From Acarospora socialis (lineage: Eukaryota; Ascomycota; Lecanoromycetes; Acarosporales; Acarosporaceae), in contig JAMYGW020000001.1 in assembly GCA_025617375.2 (NCBI GenBank), positions 992,001 through 1,056,000 on the forward strand: DNA of 64,000 nucleotides, in the 5' to 3' direction. A program made the position numbers and the translations under genes. Shown piece by piece: positions 24,435 through 36,762 of the stretch (position 1 is the stretch's first letter; each line of letters opens with the position of its first letter). The notes under the pieces are model-generated. The model had not been told where the DNA came from. It saw nothing but the letters and a program-made list of their open reading frames with translations, and did no database searches.

Positions 24435-24785
24435 TGTTATGATCAAGTCAGAACAAACTTAAAGCAGACTGATGTGTATGCACAAGAAGTGTATATTTGA
24501 GAAATGTTTAAACAGCAGTCATGTGATATCTCAACATGCTTGATGACAAGCTTGATGAGCAAGCTTGACAGATTGCATGAGCAAGTCATCTCAATGAGCT
24601 CAACAGTGAGACCAGCAAGCAAACTCACTATATAGTAAAATTGTTTCTCTTATAAAAATGATCATGTTCAACTTAAGTAACAATTTAAAAGTTAAAGACC
24701 AGAACTGTTTCAGACCAGTCATTATATCAATAAGCACAAACTCTTAGCTCTACATACTTGAGAAATCTCAGGTTAGAATGTTACA
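24435..24785 (+). repeat. 3' LTR of LTR-2
   Basis: 351 bp partner of 18694-19044. It is immediately followed by the CTCAA duplication. Confidence 0.9.
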
Positions 24786-27700
24786 CTCAAGAAAGTGAGA
24801 ACTTATCTTGATGAAAATCTTAAGAGAAAATTCATAAAATCATCAAAGTCATTGACAGAATACTCAATTCTGTTCATATCAAAGAAGAATGACAAAAAAT
24901 GATTATGTGTTGACTACAAACAACTCAATAAAATAACTTATTGAGACAGTTATTCTCTACTGTTGATAGAAAAGTTGCAAGATTAATTAAACAAAACTAA
25001 GTGATTCACAAGCTTAAATCTTAAGAATGTCTATTACTGAGTTAAAATAAAAAAAGATAAAGAATGAAAAACAACATTCTGAACATGATATGAACATTAT
25101 GAATACACTGTTATGTTATTTAAATTGAAAAATGTATCAGTCATTTTTCAGAGATTAATCAATGATATATTGAGAGAATATCTCAATGATTTTGTAATTA
25201 CATATCTTAACAATATTCTGATATACTCAGAAGATCTTGAAGAGCATTATGAGCATATGTGAAAAATCTTAACAAAACTCAATGAGAAAGTTCTGTATGT
25301 GAAAAAGTCAAAAAGCAGATTTAAAATCAAGAAAGTTAAGTTTCTAAACTATGTAATTTGATCTGAATAAATCAAAAAGAATTCAAAAAAGACAAAAGTA
25401 GTCAGAAACTGATCAACACTGAAATGAATTAAGAAAGTACAAATCTTTCTAGAGTTAACAAACTATTATTGAAAATTTATATCAAGTTATGCAAGAATTG
25501 CAGAACTGCTAATGTGTTTGACATACAAAAGCAAAAAATAACATTGAGATCAAGAACAGAAAAATGTATTTCACATATTAAAGAAAAGTTTTAACAGAAT
25601 GACACATCTGAAAATACTCAATTCAGTATGTAAGAAGACACTGAAAATCAATGCATTAAATTTTGCAGTAAAAGCATGTCTATATTAAATTGAGAATGAA
25701 CAACAGAGACTTATAACATATTGATTTAGAAAACTATCAGAACTCAAGAAAAGATATGAGATTCATGACAAAAAACTTCTTGCAATAGTGAAAACACTAC
25801 AAGATTAAAAATCTTATCTTGCAGAAACAAACAAGTCAATTTAAATCTATATGAATCACAAGAATCTGAGAAACTTTACAACAATGAAATAACTCAACTG
25901 ACAACAGATTCATTGAGTGAAGCAGTTGACAGATTATGAATTTCAAATTTATTACAAGAAAAGTAATGAAAATAATGAAGCAAATATCTTGAGTAGACAA
26001 TCTGATCATGAAGATGTATAGATGATACATACTGAAATTTTAAGTGAAGACAACAAAGAAATTCTCACAAAGAACTTAGCAGCAATGTATAAGATGAAAT
26101 AAGTTCTCTTAATGAATGAAGAACTCATTAAAATGTGTTATTATAATAGAATTGATGAACATTTAAAAATCAAGTGCACTGAGAATTTAATGCAAAGAAA
26201 ATACAACATTAACAATTTTAGAAATCAAATTATCAGAATAATTGCTGTGTGTGATTCATGCTGAAGAAATAAGATTAACTGAGATAAATAATATGATGAA
26301 GTAACATGACTAAATGCACTGAATGCATCATGAAAGTCAGTTATCATGAACTTCATTATGAAGTTATTACTGTCAAAGAACTCAGCATGAAGAGTGAAAT
26401 TTAATAGTATATTGATTATAATGAACAGATTAATCAAGTACACAATATTCATTTTATTTAGAGAAATCATGACAGCATCAGTATTGACATACATTATACT
26501 GCAAGAATTAATTAACAATTATGAACTATTAAAAGAGTTTATCACTGACAGAGACAAGCTGTTTATAAGTAAGTTTTGAGAAATGCTTACAGCAGAACTC
26601 AGAATAAAACACAAAATATCAATGACATATTATTTACAGACAGATAAACAAAGCAAATAAATGAATCAGATGATAGAAACATACTTGAGACACTATGTCA
26701 ACAAAAGTCAAGATAACTGAGTATGACTGTTGTCAACAGCACAGTTTGCATACAACAATGCAAAGAATGAAATCATGAAAGAAACATCTTTCTATGTGAA
26801 CTATAACTACAATTCAGAAATATAATGAGATTTCAGAAAGTATGAATCACAAAATTAAAAAGTGATTTTGAATATCACTCAGATAAAAAAACTGCATCAA
26901 GATCTAACAAAACAGATTGAACAGCAGATGAAACAAACAACAGAGATAAAATTATTTAAAGAAGAAAAAAAGATATATTTGAGAATGAACAACATACAGA
27001 TCAAAGAAAGAAGCAAGAAACTGAAAAATAAGAGTATTGAATCATTCAAGATCATATGAAACATCAAAGAATTAAGTTATGAATTAGACTTATTCAAGAA
27101 AATGAGAATACACTCAGTATTTTATGCATTCATATTACAGCATTGCAATCAGTTCATATCACTTTAAATCATCAACATATTTGTTAAACTCAAAGAAGAA
27201 TATGAAGTCAAGAACATTTTAGAAAAGAAAATGATTAATGAAAAAGCTCATTATCTTGTAAAATGAAAAGATTACAATATCTCAGAAAATATCTGAAAAT
27301 TCAGAGAAAATCTTAAGAACTGTGCAAGAACACTTCAATATTTTAAAAAAAGAAGTCAACATTAGTTCAGAAGAAAGAGAATATTGAGTTAATAAGTTAC
27401 AATATTGTTTAAGAATCTTCATTCTCAGTTTCATCATTATCATTATTAAGTTCAACAACAAAACAATTGATCTTCTGTGCAGCACAATGATCTGTTTAAT
27501 TCAAAATCTTTTAAAAACATATTATTTTGACAGCAAGAACATTAAGAACTGCATTCACATCATTTATTTTCTTTTGAAGAAAAAAACAAGTTCTATTAAA
27601 AGACTTTCATGAAACTACAATGTACAGACAATTACAGTGAGTATACTTATTGCATTTTGATCTTTCATCAATCATGACAAAGCAATCAAAATTACAAACA

Positions 27701-27866
27701 GTACAGAATTCACAAGAAAATGTGATGAGACTATCACTGAATTGAATTTTCTTTATAATTCTCAAATGATTGAAATTTTTAGAAAGCATCATTGCTGACA
27801 ATGAAATCATTATATACTCTTGCTTAAATAAACTCTAGAGAACTAGCATCTGAAGAGAAAGAATGA

Positions 27867-28228
27867 TGTTATGATTATATTTAAAAAAGAAGAAACTTGT
27901 GAATCTGTGATTAAAAGTTTATCTGAAGTGCATACAAAGAAAACTGCTAGACAGCAATTATGTAATGATGCAATGACTTAATGATGAGTAAACAAGCTGA
28001 GAACTCAATCTCTTGACATTAAGACATCAAGATATCAAGAATGCTCAACAAGAGAGCATTAAGCAACATTCTATATAGTAAAGTTATTTCTTTTATGAAA
28101 ATGATTATGTTCAACTTAAATAATCATCTAAGAGTTAAAGATCAGAACTGTTTCAGACCAGTTATTATATCAATAAGCACAAATTCTTAACTCTACATAC
28201 TCAAGAAAGCTCAGATTAGAATGTTACA
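27867..28228 (+). repeat. 3' LTR of LTR-1
   Basis: 362 bp partner of 15936-16297. It is followed by the TGAGT duplication. Confidence 0.88.
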
Positions 28229-28233
28229 TGAGT

Positions 28234-28960
28234 ACTTAAACAACTTAAAGACTGTACAAGTACAAGAGAAACATCAGAAACTTATGAAGAATAAAGACTT
28301 CAGATGAATTGAATATGCAAAGATGACAGATTGTGAAGTTGTGAAATGAAAGAGAAACATCATGAAAAAGTTAAAAGAATATAAAACTGCAAATTCTACT
28401 GTACAGAAAATCATGAAAGAGAAAATAAAGAAAGAAGTCTTGAAGAAGTAATACAATCATAAAATATCTGATAGATTTTAAGAATTATAACACTCTGTTA
28501 TAATGCTTTTAACTATCTGCAGTTGTTTACTATGAAGATGAGCTTAAAGCTTGTTTGATGAAGCAGAAGAATCAAGCTTAAATTGATGAAAAAACTGAGA
28601 AGAAAAGATTGTTTGCTGATGCTTTGACTCTGAAAAAGAAGTATGAGTCTAAGAAATTACAGCAAGAGATATGCTCTATATCAGAGTTTTATAGTTTCTC
28701 TGACTTTCTTTAGAATGTTAACAAGATGTCATTATCAATGAGAAGTACAGCAATATTAATCAGCAGATTGACAAACATCTTGCTGTTGTGATGAAACATC
28801 AAAAAAAAATTATTGATTTCACAGAAAAGCAGAAGCTACATAATGCTGAAAATTCTGATTCTGCAAAGACAATGTATTTTTTTTATAGTGATGTTCTTGA
28901 TTCTGAGCATATTGCTGATTATAATCATTCATGAGTATTATATTACTCAGTTATAACACT
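28234..28960 (+). pseudogene. hAT-1 coding remnant, lysine-rich and coiled-coil-like
   Basis: Just after LTR-1 the plus strand reads a charged helical protein with blocks such as KHQKLMKNKDFR and KIMKEKIKKEVLKK. After a candidate intron (GTAATAC..CTGCAG, near 28450-28520) come further Lys/Glu-rich blocks and a stretch near 28740-28880 (INQQIDKHLAVVMKHQKKII). The segment just before LTR-1 (15782-15935) may belong to the same unit. It is interrupted by stops. I recognise no family. It could be an accessory gene of the transposon or captured host sequence. Confidence 0.4.
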
Positions 28961-28974
28961 TTATACTTTTAACA

Positions 28975-29232
28975 GTGACTAAATACATTCAAGAGTCTGC
29001 AGTTGATCAAGAAGAAGAGAAGAAAAAAAGTGTTATTGAAAATGCTGATGAAGTTTATGTAATGAAGTTTGAAGATGAGAAGTTCTTGAATGATGATTTA
29101 ATTGATGAGTTTATTATTGATACAGCAATTACTGATGTGAAAAATAATAAGAAGAAGAAAGATGAAGCTGAGAATAATAAAGATGATGAGAGTATCACAG
29201 ATGAGAACAGTGATGAGAAGAAAAGTGAATAG
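28975..29232 (+). CDS. acidic/lysine-rich open frame in hAT-1, about 85 aa
   Basis: The frame is open over 258 bases and dominated by Asp, Glu, Lys and Asn (DEVYVMKFEDEKFLNDDLID, later KKKKDEAENNKDDES). The first codon is not ATG, so it is probably the end of a longer exon of the preceding remnant. Low complexity prevents a family call. It lies about 540 bp before the transposase remains. Confidence 0.3.
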   Translation: MTKYIQESAVDQEEEKKKSVIENADEVYVMKFEDEKFLNDDLIDEFIIDTAITDVKNNKKKKDEAENNKDDESITDENSDEKKSE

Positions 29233-29771
29233 TAAAGTAGTACACAGTTTTGTAATGACTAAAGCTGTAAGATAGTAAGAGAATAATCAGAGATGTCTGA
29301 CAAATTATTTATTTTTATATTTTTGATGATCAATTATCTGATTATGAATATGAATTATTAATAATAAGTTATTTCTCTTTAAAATATTGTGTCTGATATT
29401 ATCACATGACATAGTATGAAGTTGTAGTATAGAATTTTACATTAAATTATTTATTTCAATAAACAATTATTGTTAACTCAATAACATGTTATGCAGAGTA
29501 GCTTTCTCATTGATTAAATATGTATAAATTATATGAGTTCTGTCTTTTACTTGTGTAAATTTTGTGATCACATAACTACATTTATATAAAGAAAAACTTA
29601 CTAAGTCTCACAACACTCTTCATATCTTACTATTGTTATACTACAACAAAGCATCATCTACTCAATCAGCTTACTCTGAGAAATCATCATTATGTCTTTA
29701 TACAGTTCTTTCTTCAGTCAGCTGACAAATGACTCAAAAAGTTCTTTTATGAGTGCTTTCACTGATAGAGT

Positions 29772-32115
29772 TTGATTATCTCAATGAGTAAAATCACTTT
29801 CTTTGATTTTAACAAATGTGTTCAATTCAGAGTATGTTCTTTGAATCTTTGTGATGAAGCAAGAATTTCAAGAGTGATGAAAGATAATTATATAAAGTCA
29901 AGACACAGTTGCAAAAGTCAAAAAACATGTCTCAATGCTGTAAAACAGTTCAAGTTGCTCAGCAAAAGTCTGAAAGTCTTTTGCTGAAGTAGTCAGTAAA
30001 TGTGATGAAAGACTCAGTGTGATGTGTGTTAAGTGTCATAATATCATGAATCATTCAGCATCAAATAATAATGAAACAACAATCATAAAACATTATTTGA
30101 AGAGCAACAATTGTCAAAATGTAAGAAAATCATCAGAAAAACAGATTTCAATCTTTGCAGCACTGAATATTACTGTATATTATGTTTTTCAATTATAATG
30201 CTTTAATATAATACTCACATCTGTGCAGACAGCTCAAAAAATCATTGTCAAATCACTTAACTTTACTTCTAAAGTCTTTAATCAACAGATTTTTCAGTTT
30301 ATTATAGTACTCAATTTGTTCTTTTGTACTGTTAAGCATCTAAAGTTTTGAAAGCTCATCTGAATATATCATGCTGAAATTAAGATTTCAGATTGAACAA
30401 AAGTTGCATAACTTCTTAAACATTGTGCTGTAAAAGTTCAAAAAGAAATTTTTGCAGCACTTAAGCTTCAAATTAAAGTCTTTATTGTACTTGATGAATG
30501 AATCAGTCTCAATCATCTTACATTTTTAAACATCACTACATACTTCATCAACACTGAATAAAAGTACAAAGAGATTTTTCTAGTGTTCAGAGAATTAAAA
30601 AGTCAATATAGTGATGAAAATTTAACTGAGTATGTTCTTAAAATGTTGAAGAAATGAAATCTGACACATCAGTTGTTAGTGATCACAGCAGACAATACTT
30701 TTAACAATTATACTTTAAGACATCATCTCAATTAACTTTTAAGTGCAAAGAGTATAATCTGAAGTGATGAAACTGAAATCATGAATTGCATAATGTATAT
30801 TATTTAGCTTGCAGTCAATTAGCTATTTACATATTTGAAAGCTGATGTCAAAAATGATCACTTTACAACTATATTTGATGACAGTGAGCTATGAAAGTTC
30901 ACATTTGAAAAGAACTACTTCTTTAATATCATACTGAAAAAGATCAGTAAATCTTTTGTAATACTTTATTATAATGCTTTATTTCAGTTCATCATTATGT
31001 TAACAACATATTGATGAAGATTTGTATACTTACTATTGCAATCATGACATCATCACAGCAGCTTAAGCTGTTCAAAGAATTGCAGAAGACAAATTCTCAA
31101 GATATGATTGAGAATGTAAAAACTCAGTGAAACTCATTTTATGATATGCTGAACAGAGTATATAAATTATAAACTGAACTCTCTCAATAAATAAAGTATC
31201 TGACTAGAACAACAAGCAGAATGAAGTTTCTCAAGTATAATACAAGAGAGTGACAGCATATCAAATACATACTGCATCTTTTAAAACACTTCAAGAACTG
31301 AACAGAGATCATGAATGTTATCAGTGAATCAATAATTTACAAGCTGTAATTCATATACAACAATCTGTTTGATCATCTTGAAAATCAGAACAAAGCAATT
31401 GAAAAGTTTGAATTATTCTTCAATTCTAAGTTGCTAAATGCTATTGATGCATGTAAAAAAAAACTGACTCAGTACTATGAAAAGATGAAAGTCAATCATG
31501 AATTGTTCTGTAATCTTGAGATAATATTGAATTTATGCAACAAGCTTGACATGTACAATGTAGACATTCTTCAATCTTCAATTCAAGCAATATATTAAAA
31601 CTGACATGATTTGATACAGAAAGATGACTGAGAAAATTTATGTGTAATCTACAAACTTAAGTTTCAAAAATACTATAGTGTCAACTATCAGCATCTGAAA
31701 AATGAGTTATCAGATTAAGATTTAATCATATTTGATCTCAAAGAGAAGAAGACAATAACTATGATGAGTTATATAAAGAACATAAAAAAGCATCAAGATA
31801 CATCTGTGAAGAAAGAACTTGCAGATTATTTGCAAAAGTCTTCAGTATTTAATGTGAATATTTTAATTCTTAAGTACTGAAAGTTGATAAAGAAGTTGAA
31901 ATCAATGATGACTCAATTTGCAAAGAATATACTTGCAATTTCTGCAGCAGATGTTGATGTTGAATGTTTATTCAATATGACTTGAGATGTCATCATATAT
32001 CATTGAAATTGACTAAATTCAGAAATCATCAAGAAAATCATGCTGATTAAATATCATAACTTGTTCACATTTATGACAGAATTAATAAAAGATTTTGAGA
32101 AGAGATCTGTATTGA
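29772..32115 (+). pseudogene. hAT transposase with BED finger and dimerisation domain, broken
   Basis: A plus-strand frame around 29996-30140 reads CDERLSVMCVKCHN..HYLKSNNC, a BED-type C2HC finger used by hAT transposases to bind DNA. The central part (about 30440-30760) contains the RNase-H-fold neighbourhood of hATs, with LLVITADNTFNNYTLRHHLN matching the (I/V)TTDNAxNN motif. Near 31790-32070 the C-terminal hAT dimerisation block is visible (ILAISAADVDVECLFN, the counterpart of LAIPASSAxxERxFS, then LNSEIIKKIM). Several stops, mostly TGA at likely Trp positions, interrupt it. Short introns are possible (for example ending near 30225). It supplies the superfamily assignment of the 13046-36754 element and probably could have mobilised hAT-2. 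Confidence 0.8.
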
Positions 32116-34784
32116 CAATAATTATTAACAGTAATGAAGAAAAATCTTCAACAGATAAACTAAATTGAAAAGCAATCAAATCTTGTACAGAGCTTCTATT
32201 AAATCAATTCTTCATTGATGATGATTTTTACAGTGATAGTGATTAAAAGAACAACAACAACTTCAGACTTTTCAACAGCAATTAAAATGAAAACATTGAC
32301 TTTAAACTTTACAACAGTGATTAAGATCAAAATCTGAATACTGAAGTGATACATTTGAGCATTATAAATATTACAAATCATGTAACATCAAGACACACAA
32401 TCTTCAACAACAACTATAGTCATAAGTCAATAAATATCAGTTCAGAAGAAGAGCACAAAGCTTTTTCACTGAATATGCTATCTGCAGCAATTGATGTCTC
32501 AATTATTAGCTTCATCTTTAATGACTCTACTATTATCAATCTCATTGTTTAAAACATAAACTTCAACAACTCTGTTCAGAGCATCTTTACTGTCATTATA
32601 TACATAATCTTAAATACAACATTACATCAGTTAAGAGACAGAAATCTTTTTTATAAATAAAGCAAACAACTATCAAAAACATTACTTTCACAGACAAAAG
32701 TACAAACACTGCACTTTAAGATCATCACTGCTTCAATATTGAAATTATATGAGACACTTGATTTTTCACATATCAGTTACATCAGTAATTCTTCAAAGTC
32801 AAGAAAAATACATTCATTTTCATCTGAAGATAATGTTGATGTTTATAGATATAAGTAACATCAATCTCAGTAAACTCTTATATCACATTTTTCTAAAACA
32901 TAGAGCAACATCACAAACAGAGAGTCTTGTTATTGAGTACATCATGAAATTGTTGTAAGTTTGAGACAGAATACATGCACAGTGTTTTTATAAATTCACA
33001 GTAATTTTATTCTTATATTTACTATCTTAATAATTTTGTCTCTTTATCACAGTCTGATCACAACTCTCATTGTTGCTGCATTTTCTAGATTAGTTCATGA
33101 CTTCATACTTTTCATGCTCAGTAGACTAAGTCATACACATGTATGTAGATATACTTTCATACTCTGCAATTCTGAGAAGTTCATTGTTGTTGAGTTGTTT
33201 ATAATGAACAACAATTACATTCTGAATCAACAGTATTGTATATATAAAGAGAAAAAATATACTTATGAAAGTGACTTTGAGTAAAGTATCAAACTTAAAC
33301 TTGCTTACACATCAACAACAATGATATTAAAGATCTTTAATCTTCACTCAAAACATCATAGTTCAGTTTAATTTCACATCTTCATTATTCTCATCATTAT
33401 CATCATCATCATGATCTTTTTTCTTCTTCTTCTCATAATCATTCTGTATATTTTTTTTTATTTCTGAAATTTCTATTTTTTCATCAGCATCATCTGCAAC
33501 AGACAGAATCTGCTCTGTTAATGATTGAATTTTGAATTCTGTTTTAATCTACAAATATATTGAATTAATAAGAACTTTATAGATGATTGTAAAAGCATTA
33601 TAATTAAGCAATATAAACATATCTGATCATTGTGTACATCAATTTTCTGACTTTTTGATTTCAAAGATGCAGTCTGTAAAAAGCATTATTTAGTGAGAGT
33701 TCTGATATTAAAACAGCACAAAATTAATATATCTTGTTCTTTTTTAAAACTGTCTTTTTAATGTTTGTTAATGCAACTTTGCTGAACTTAAAAAAGATGC
33801 ATTCATCATCAGTATTCTCATTTAACACAATTCACTCAGAAACAACTACTGTAGCTATTTTCTCATTCTCACTCAACATTACTTTCACTTCTGCATTTTC
33901 ATCTACAGATACATTGAAAATCACTGATAACTGATATCTAGAAACAAAACAGCATCAGTTGCTGTCTTAAAAAGTGTTATAAATGAGTATTAGAAATAGA
34001 ATACATACTGATAAACTTCATTATCTGTTATGTGTTCTGAATTAAGTACAATACTATTGAAAACTTACATAATAAGATCTAAGTTCTCATCTTCTGCAGC
34101 AGTAAGCTCTTCATAATTACAGAACTGAATGATTCACTCTTAATGCTTAATTATTGTATATAAAGATTCTGTTCAGCAGTCTTGAATATTTTGATGAGCT
34201 TTTGCAATCTAATCACATCAGCACAGTCTAAAATTCAAATAAATAAAACATATTTCTTCATTAAAGACTGCAGAAGAACTCTTTACTTCAAGAAGTTTAC
34301 ACAGAGTTTGAATTTCTTCAGCTTGTATAATGAAGTTATTGTACTTAACAATATTGTTTTTCTTCTTCTGCTGAGCTATCACATTCTGATTTATGAAAAA
34401 AATTGTTATATATTAAGTTAGAGACTGTGTAAAACTAAAATAATAGATTAATACTCATCATATTCACTCTCTGTATATCTTTGAGTCACAATTTTCTCTT
34501 TAATCTTAATTGTATACTTTGTCTTTTGAACAGCATCTTTGAGCTTTCTATAATCTAAATTATGCTTAAGATTCTGATTCACTCTATTCAGTGTTTTACT
34601 ATCTTTATTGTGAGTCTCTTCAATTTCATCATCTCTGAAGACATTGAGTACTGAGAATTGTGATAATGTAATTTTCTGAGTTGTACTAAACAGTGAAGAA
34701 CTTGATTCAAAAAGAAATGAAGAGCTTTTTAATTCATGAATATAATCTAGTCTCTGATTTAGTACACTCTTTATGCATTATAAT
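32116..34784 (-). pseudogene. second hAT-1 coding remnant on the minus strand
   Basis: The minus strand around 34450-34640 reads a charged, helix-rich stretch with a block like NRVNQNLKHNLDYRKLKDAV. After a candidate intron a further helical stretch lies at about 34230-34380 (IIQAEEIQTLCKLLEVKSSS). Around 33350-33520 the same strand gives an acidic run with repeated Asp and Lys. Short plus-strand frames at 33734-33934 and 34182-34421 are probably shadows. No family is recognised. It is read opposite to the transposase. Between 32120 and 33300 I see nothing clear. Confidence 0.35.
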
Positions 34785-36754
34785 TGAGTGTTATAATTAT
34801 AGAAGTTACTTATGAGATTTTACAGTAAAAGGGCTGCTGAGTACATCTGAAGTATTTTTGAGAAGTGTGACATTGAATGTTAATTTAAAATAATTGATAA
34901 ATACTTTCATTCTTTCTCATTAATCAGCAAAGTTTTTTTTCTTCAGATGTGCAGCAATGTTTGAGATGAGTATATTGATTTTGTTGATTTGTTTTTTTTT
35001 TTTCTTTTTGTTGAGTTAAAATAATATGAATATATCAGTTTTATCAATCTGTTTCTTCTTCTTCTTCTTGTCAGATTGAAATGATGAGTTTAATATATTG
35101 ATAAAGTGAGTTCTTTAATGAATAGATGTGTTTAATGTTGTGTTAAATGAGTTTGATGCTTGCAATTTTGCTACATTTATGAAGATAATCTTAACATTCT
35201 TTCTGTGCTGTTCTGATGATGTATTTTTAAAATGAAAGTCAGTATTTTATCTTTTCATAATTAACTTCACTTATATGACAACTGATTGAGCTCTTTATAA
35301 TATATTTAAATGACATCTGATAACTTTCTTCAATCTCTTGATCTGATAGTGTTATATTGTTGTGTTATAAAAGAGACACAAATACATTGATGACTGTATA
35401 ATAATTTGAAAAAAAAATTTATGAAAAACTGAAGATTCAGAAAGAAAAGATTAGAGATTTTGTGAAAGTGAAAAAGTAAATTTAATTAAGTACTCATAGT
35501 ACAGATTTGTTTACATGAATGTTGTTGTTTGTTGTGAATGAATCTGTAAATAACTTCAAAACAAATTACACAATTATTCAGAAATTTTATCTCATGATTA
35601 TTCTATCTCAGATAACTACAAACATACTTGATTTTAAGACATGTAACATACTGTTTGTAAAGTGTAGTAGAAGAAATTATATTAATATTAATTTCATTTT
35701 TTAATATAAACATTATAAGAATAGAGAAACTGACATTCAAGTTATGTATTTAACATTATGACATCAAAACAAAAACTAAAGTCAAAAAAGAAAGTCAAGC
35801 TGATAACAGAGATGACTGAAGAAATTAAGAAGAAATTTTTGATGAAAACTGTCTTTAAAAAAAAGATGAAGATATATAATGCAAAGATAACATCATAATT
35901 AAAGAGCAAAGAAGCTGCAGTCAAATGTAGCATCTTTTAAAAAGATAACTGAATTCTTAATAATTCTTCTTCATTTAAATTAATTGCTATGAAAAAAGAA
36001 TTTAATGAGTTACATAGTTTTTACAATCATATTATATTATAATGTTCAATTTTAATACTCTCTGACAAAATTTTACTATGTAACAACAACAATGTTGACA
36101 AAAGCTGCACTTTTTCAAAATTGATCAAACAGCATTCTTTCTTTTAATCAGAGAAATAATCACTTAATATAATTAAAATTTAAAGTAACATCAATTAGCA
36201 ATCACAAGTCTGCAGAAGACAAATGAAGTATTTTTTTGTACTTATTTTGAAAGTATAAATTCTCATATATCAAAATCTCTCTTCTATGACTTATATGTTA
36301 TATAGTTGCAAAGTTACATAAAAAAGAAAATTTAATTATGACAGCAGAGTTGTGAAAGACAAAGATGATGTTTGATACTTTTCAGCTCTATTAAGAAAAT
36401 GAACTTCTTATTAATTAATGTACTTTAGTTCTGTATTAAATATGTGATGTAATGAACAGCTTATAATGCTCACATATAATGCTTATAAAGCATGCTGCAA
36501 ACACATAGTTAAACAAAAAGTACTTTGTGAAACTATCATCAAATAGTTTTGTGTTAATAACATCTATCAATCAAACTCTGCTTAATTATCATGTGTTAAT
36601 TAATTTTAATTTAGTTCAAGCTGTCAAGAAAAATTCAGCTTAACTCTGTTTGAAACTTAACTCTGTTCAGAGTCAGATTAGATTGCAAAGTTAAGCTCAG
36701 TGAGTTGAACTGAGTTTTAAAATCTGAGCTCAGCTCAGTTCAGTGACCACTTTA
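34785..36754 (+). repeat. right-end 2 kb of hAT-1, shared with hAT-2
   Basis: This 1970-bp terminal segment aligns with 41209-42780 plus 55016-55417 (1974 bp in all) in hAT-2, differing mainly by transitions. It includes the small conserved frame at 35758-35898 and Lys-coding poly-pyrimidine tracts near 34990-35070. Confidence 0.85.
35758..35898 (+). CDS. 46-aa basic peptide frame conserved in both hAT copies
   Basis: ATG 35758-35760 opens MTSKQKLKSKKKVKLITEMT, very basic, ending at a TAA. hAT-2 keeps the same length and nearly the same peptide at 42186-42326. The short length suggests an exon or a truncated DNA-binding segment rather than a whole protein. Function unknown. Confidence 0.35.
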   Translation: MTSKQKLKSKKKVKLITEMTEEIKKKFLMKTVFKKKMKIYNAKITS

Positions 36755-36762
36755 ATCAAGCA

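Larger units (their letters stand above)
18694..24785 (+). mobile_element. LTR-2: Ty3/gypsy chromovirus-type LTR element nested in LTR-1, broken fossil
   Basis: Bounded by the duplication CTCAA (18689-18693 and 24786-24790). The LTRs are 18694-19044 and 24435-24785, both 351 bp. Plus-strand parts in order are gag with a zinc-knuckle region (about 19.05-20.1 kb), reverse transcriptase (about 21.4-22.05 kb), RNase H (about 22.25-22.65 kb), integrase (about 22.7-23.5 kb) and a chromodomain (about 23.84-24.0 kb). The total is 6092 bp, a full-length layout. It is broken by tens of interruptions. It is the same family as LTR-4 on the other side of the nest and is among the youngest layers. Confidence 0.9.
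15936..28228 (+). mobile_element. LTR-1: Ty3/gypsy chromovirus-type LTR element, broken fossil
   Basis: Flanked by the 5-bp duplication TGAGT (15931-15935 and 28229-28233). It begins TGTTA and ends TTACA. The LTRs are 15936-16297 and 27867-28228, both 362 bp. The part order on the plus strand is gag from about 16290; then, after nested LTR-2, reverse transcriptase (about 24.8-25.4 kb), RNase H (about 25.6-26.0 kb), integrase (about 26.1-26.9 kb) and a C-terminal chromodomain (about 27.2-27.35 kb). It is heavily broken, with tens of interruptions. Net length without LTR-2 is about 6.2 kb. It inserted into hAT-1. LTR differences are nearly all transitions, so a clock age would be misleading. 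It is older than LTR-2, which lies inside it. Confidence 0.88.
13046..36754 (+). mobile_element. hAT-1: large hAT-like DNA transposon hosting nested LTR elements
   Basis: The ends are TAGAGTGATCACTGAGTCAG at the left and, inverted, TAAAGTGGTCACTGAACTGAG at the right. The flanking 8-bp duplications are ATCAAGTA (13038-13045) and ATCAAGCA (36755-36762), differing by one transition. Eight-base duplications plus a BED-finger/hAT-dimerisation transposase (29772-32115) define the hAT superfamily. Removing LTR-1 and one duplication copy leaves about 11.4 kb, large for a hAT. Other contents are 13-bp tandem arrays, a lysine-rich coding remnant, an acidic reading frame, an intron-bearing minus-strand remnant and a right-end 2 kb shared with hAT-2. 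All long frames are interrupted. It sits in the Helitron helicase region. Confidence 0.85.
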
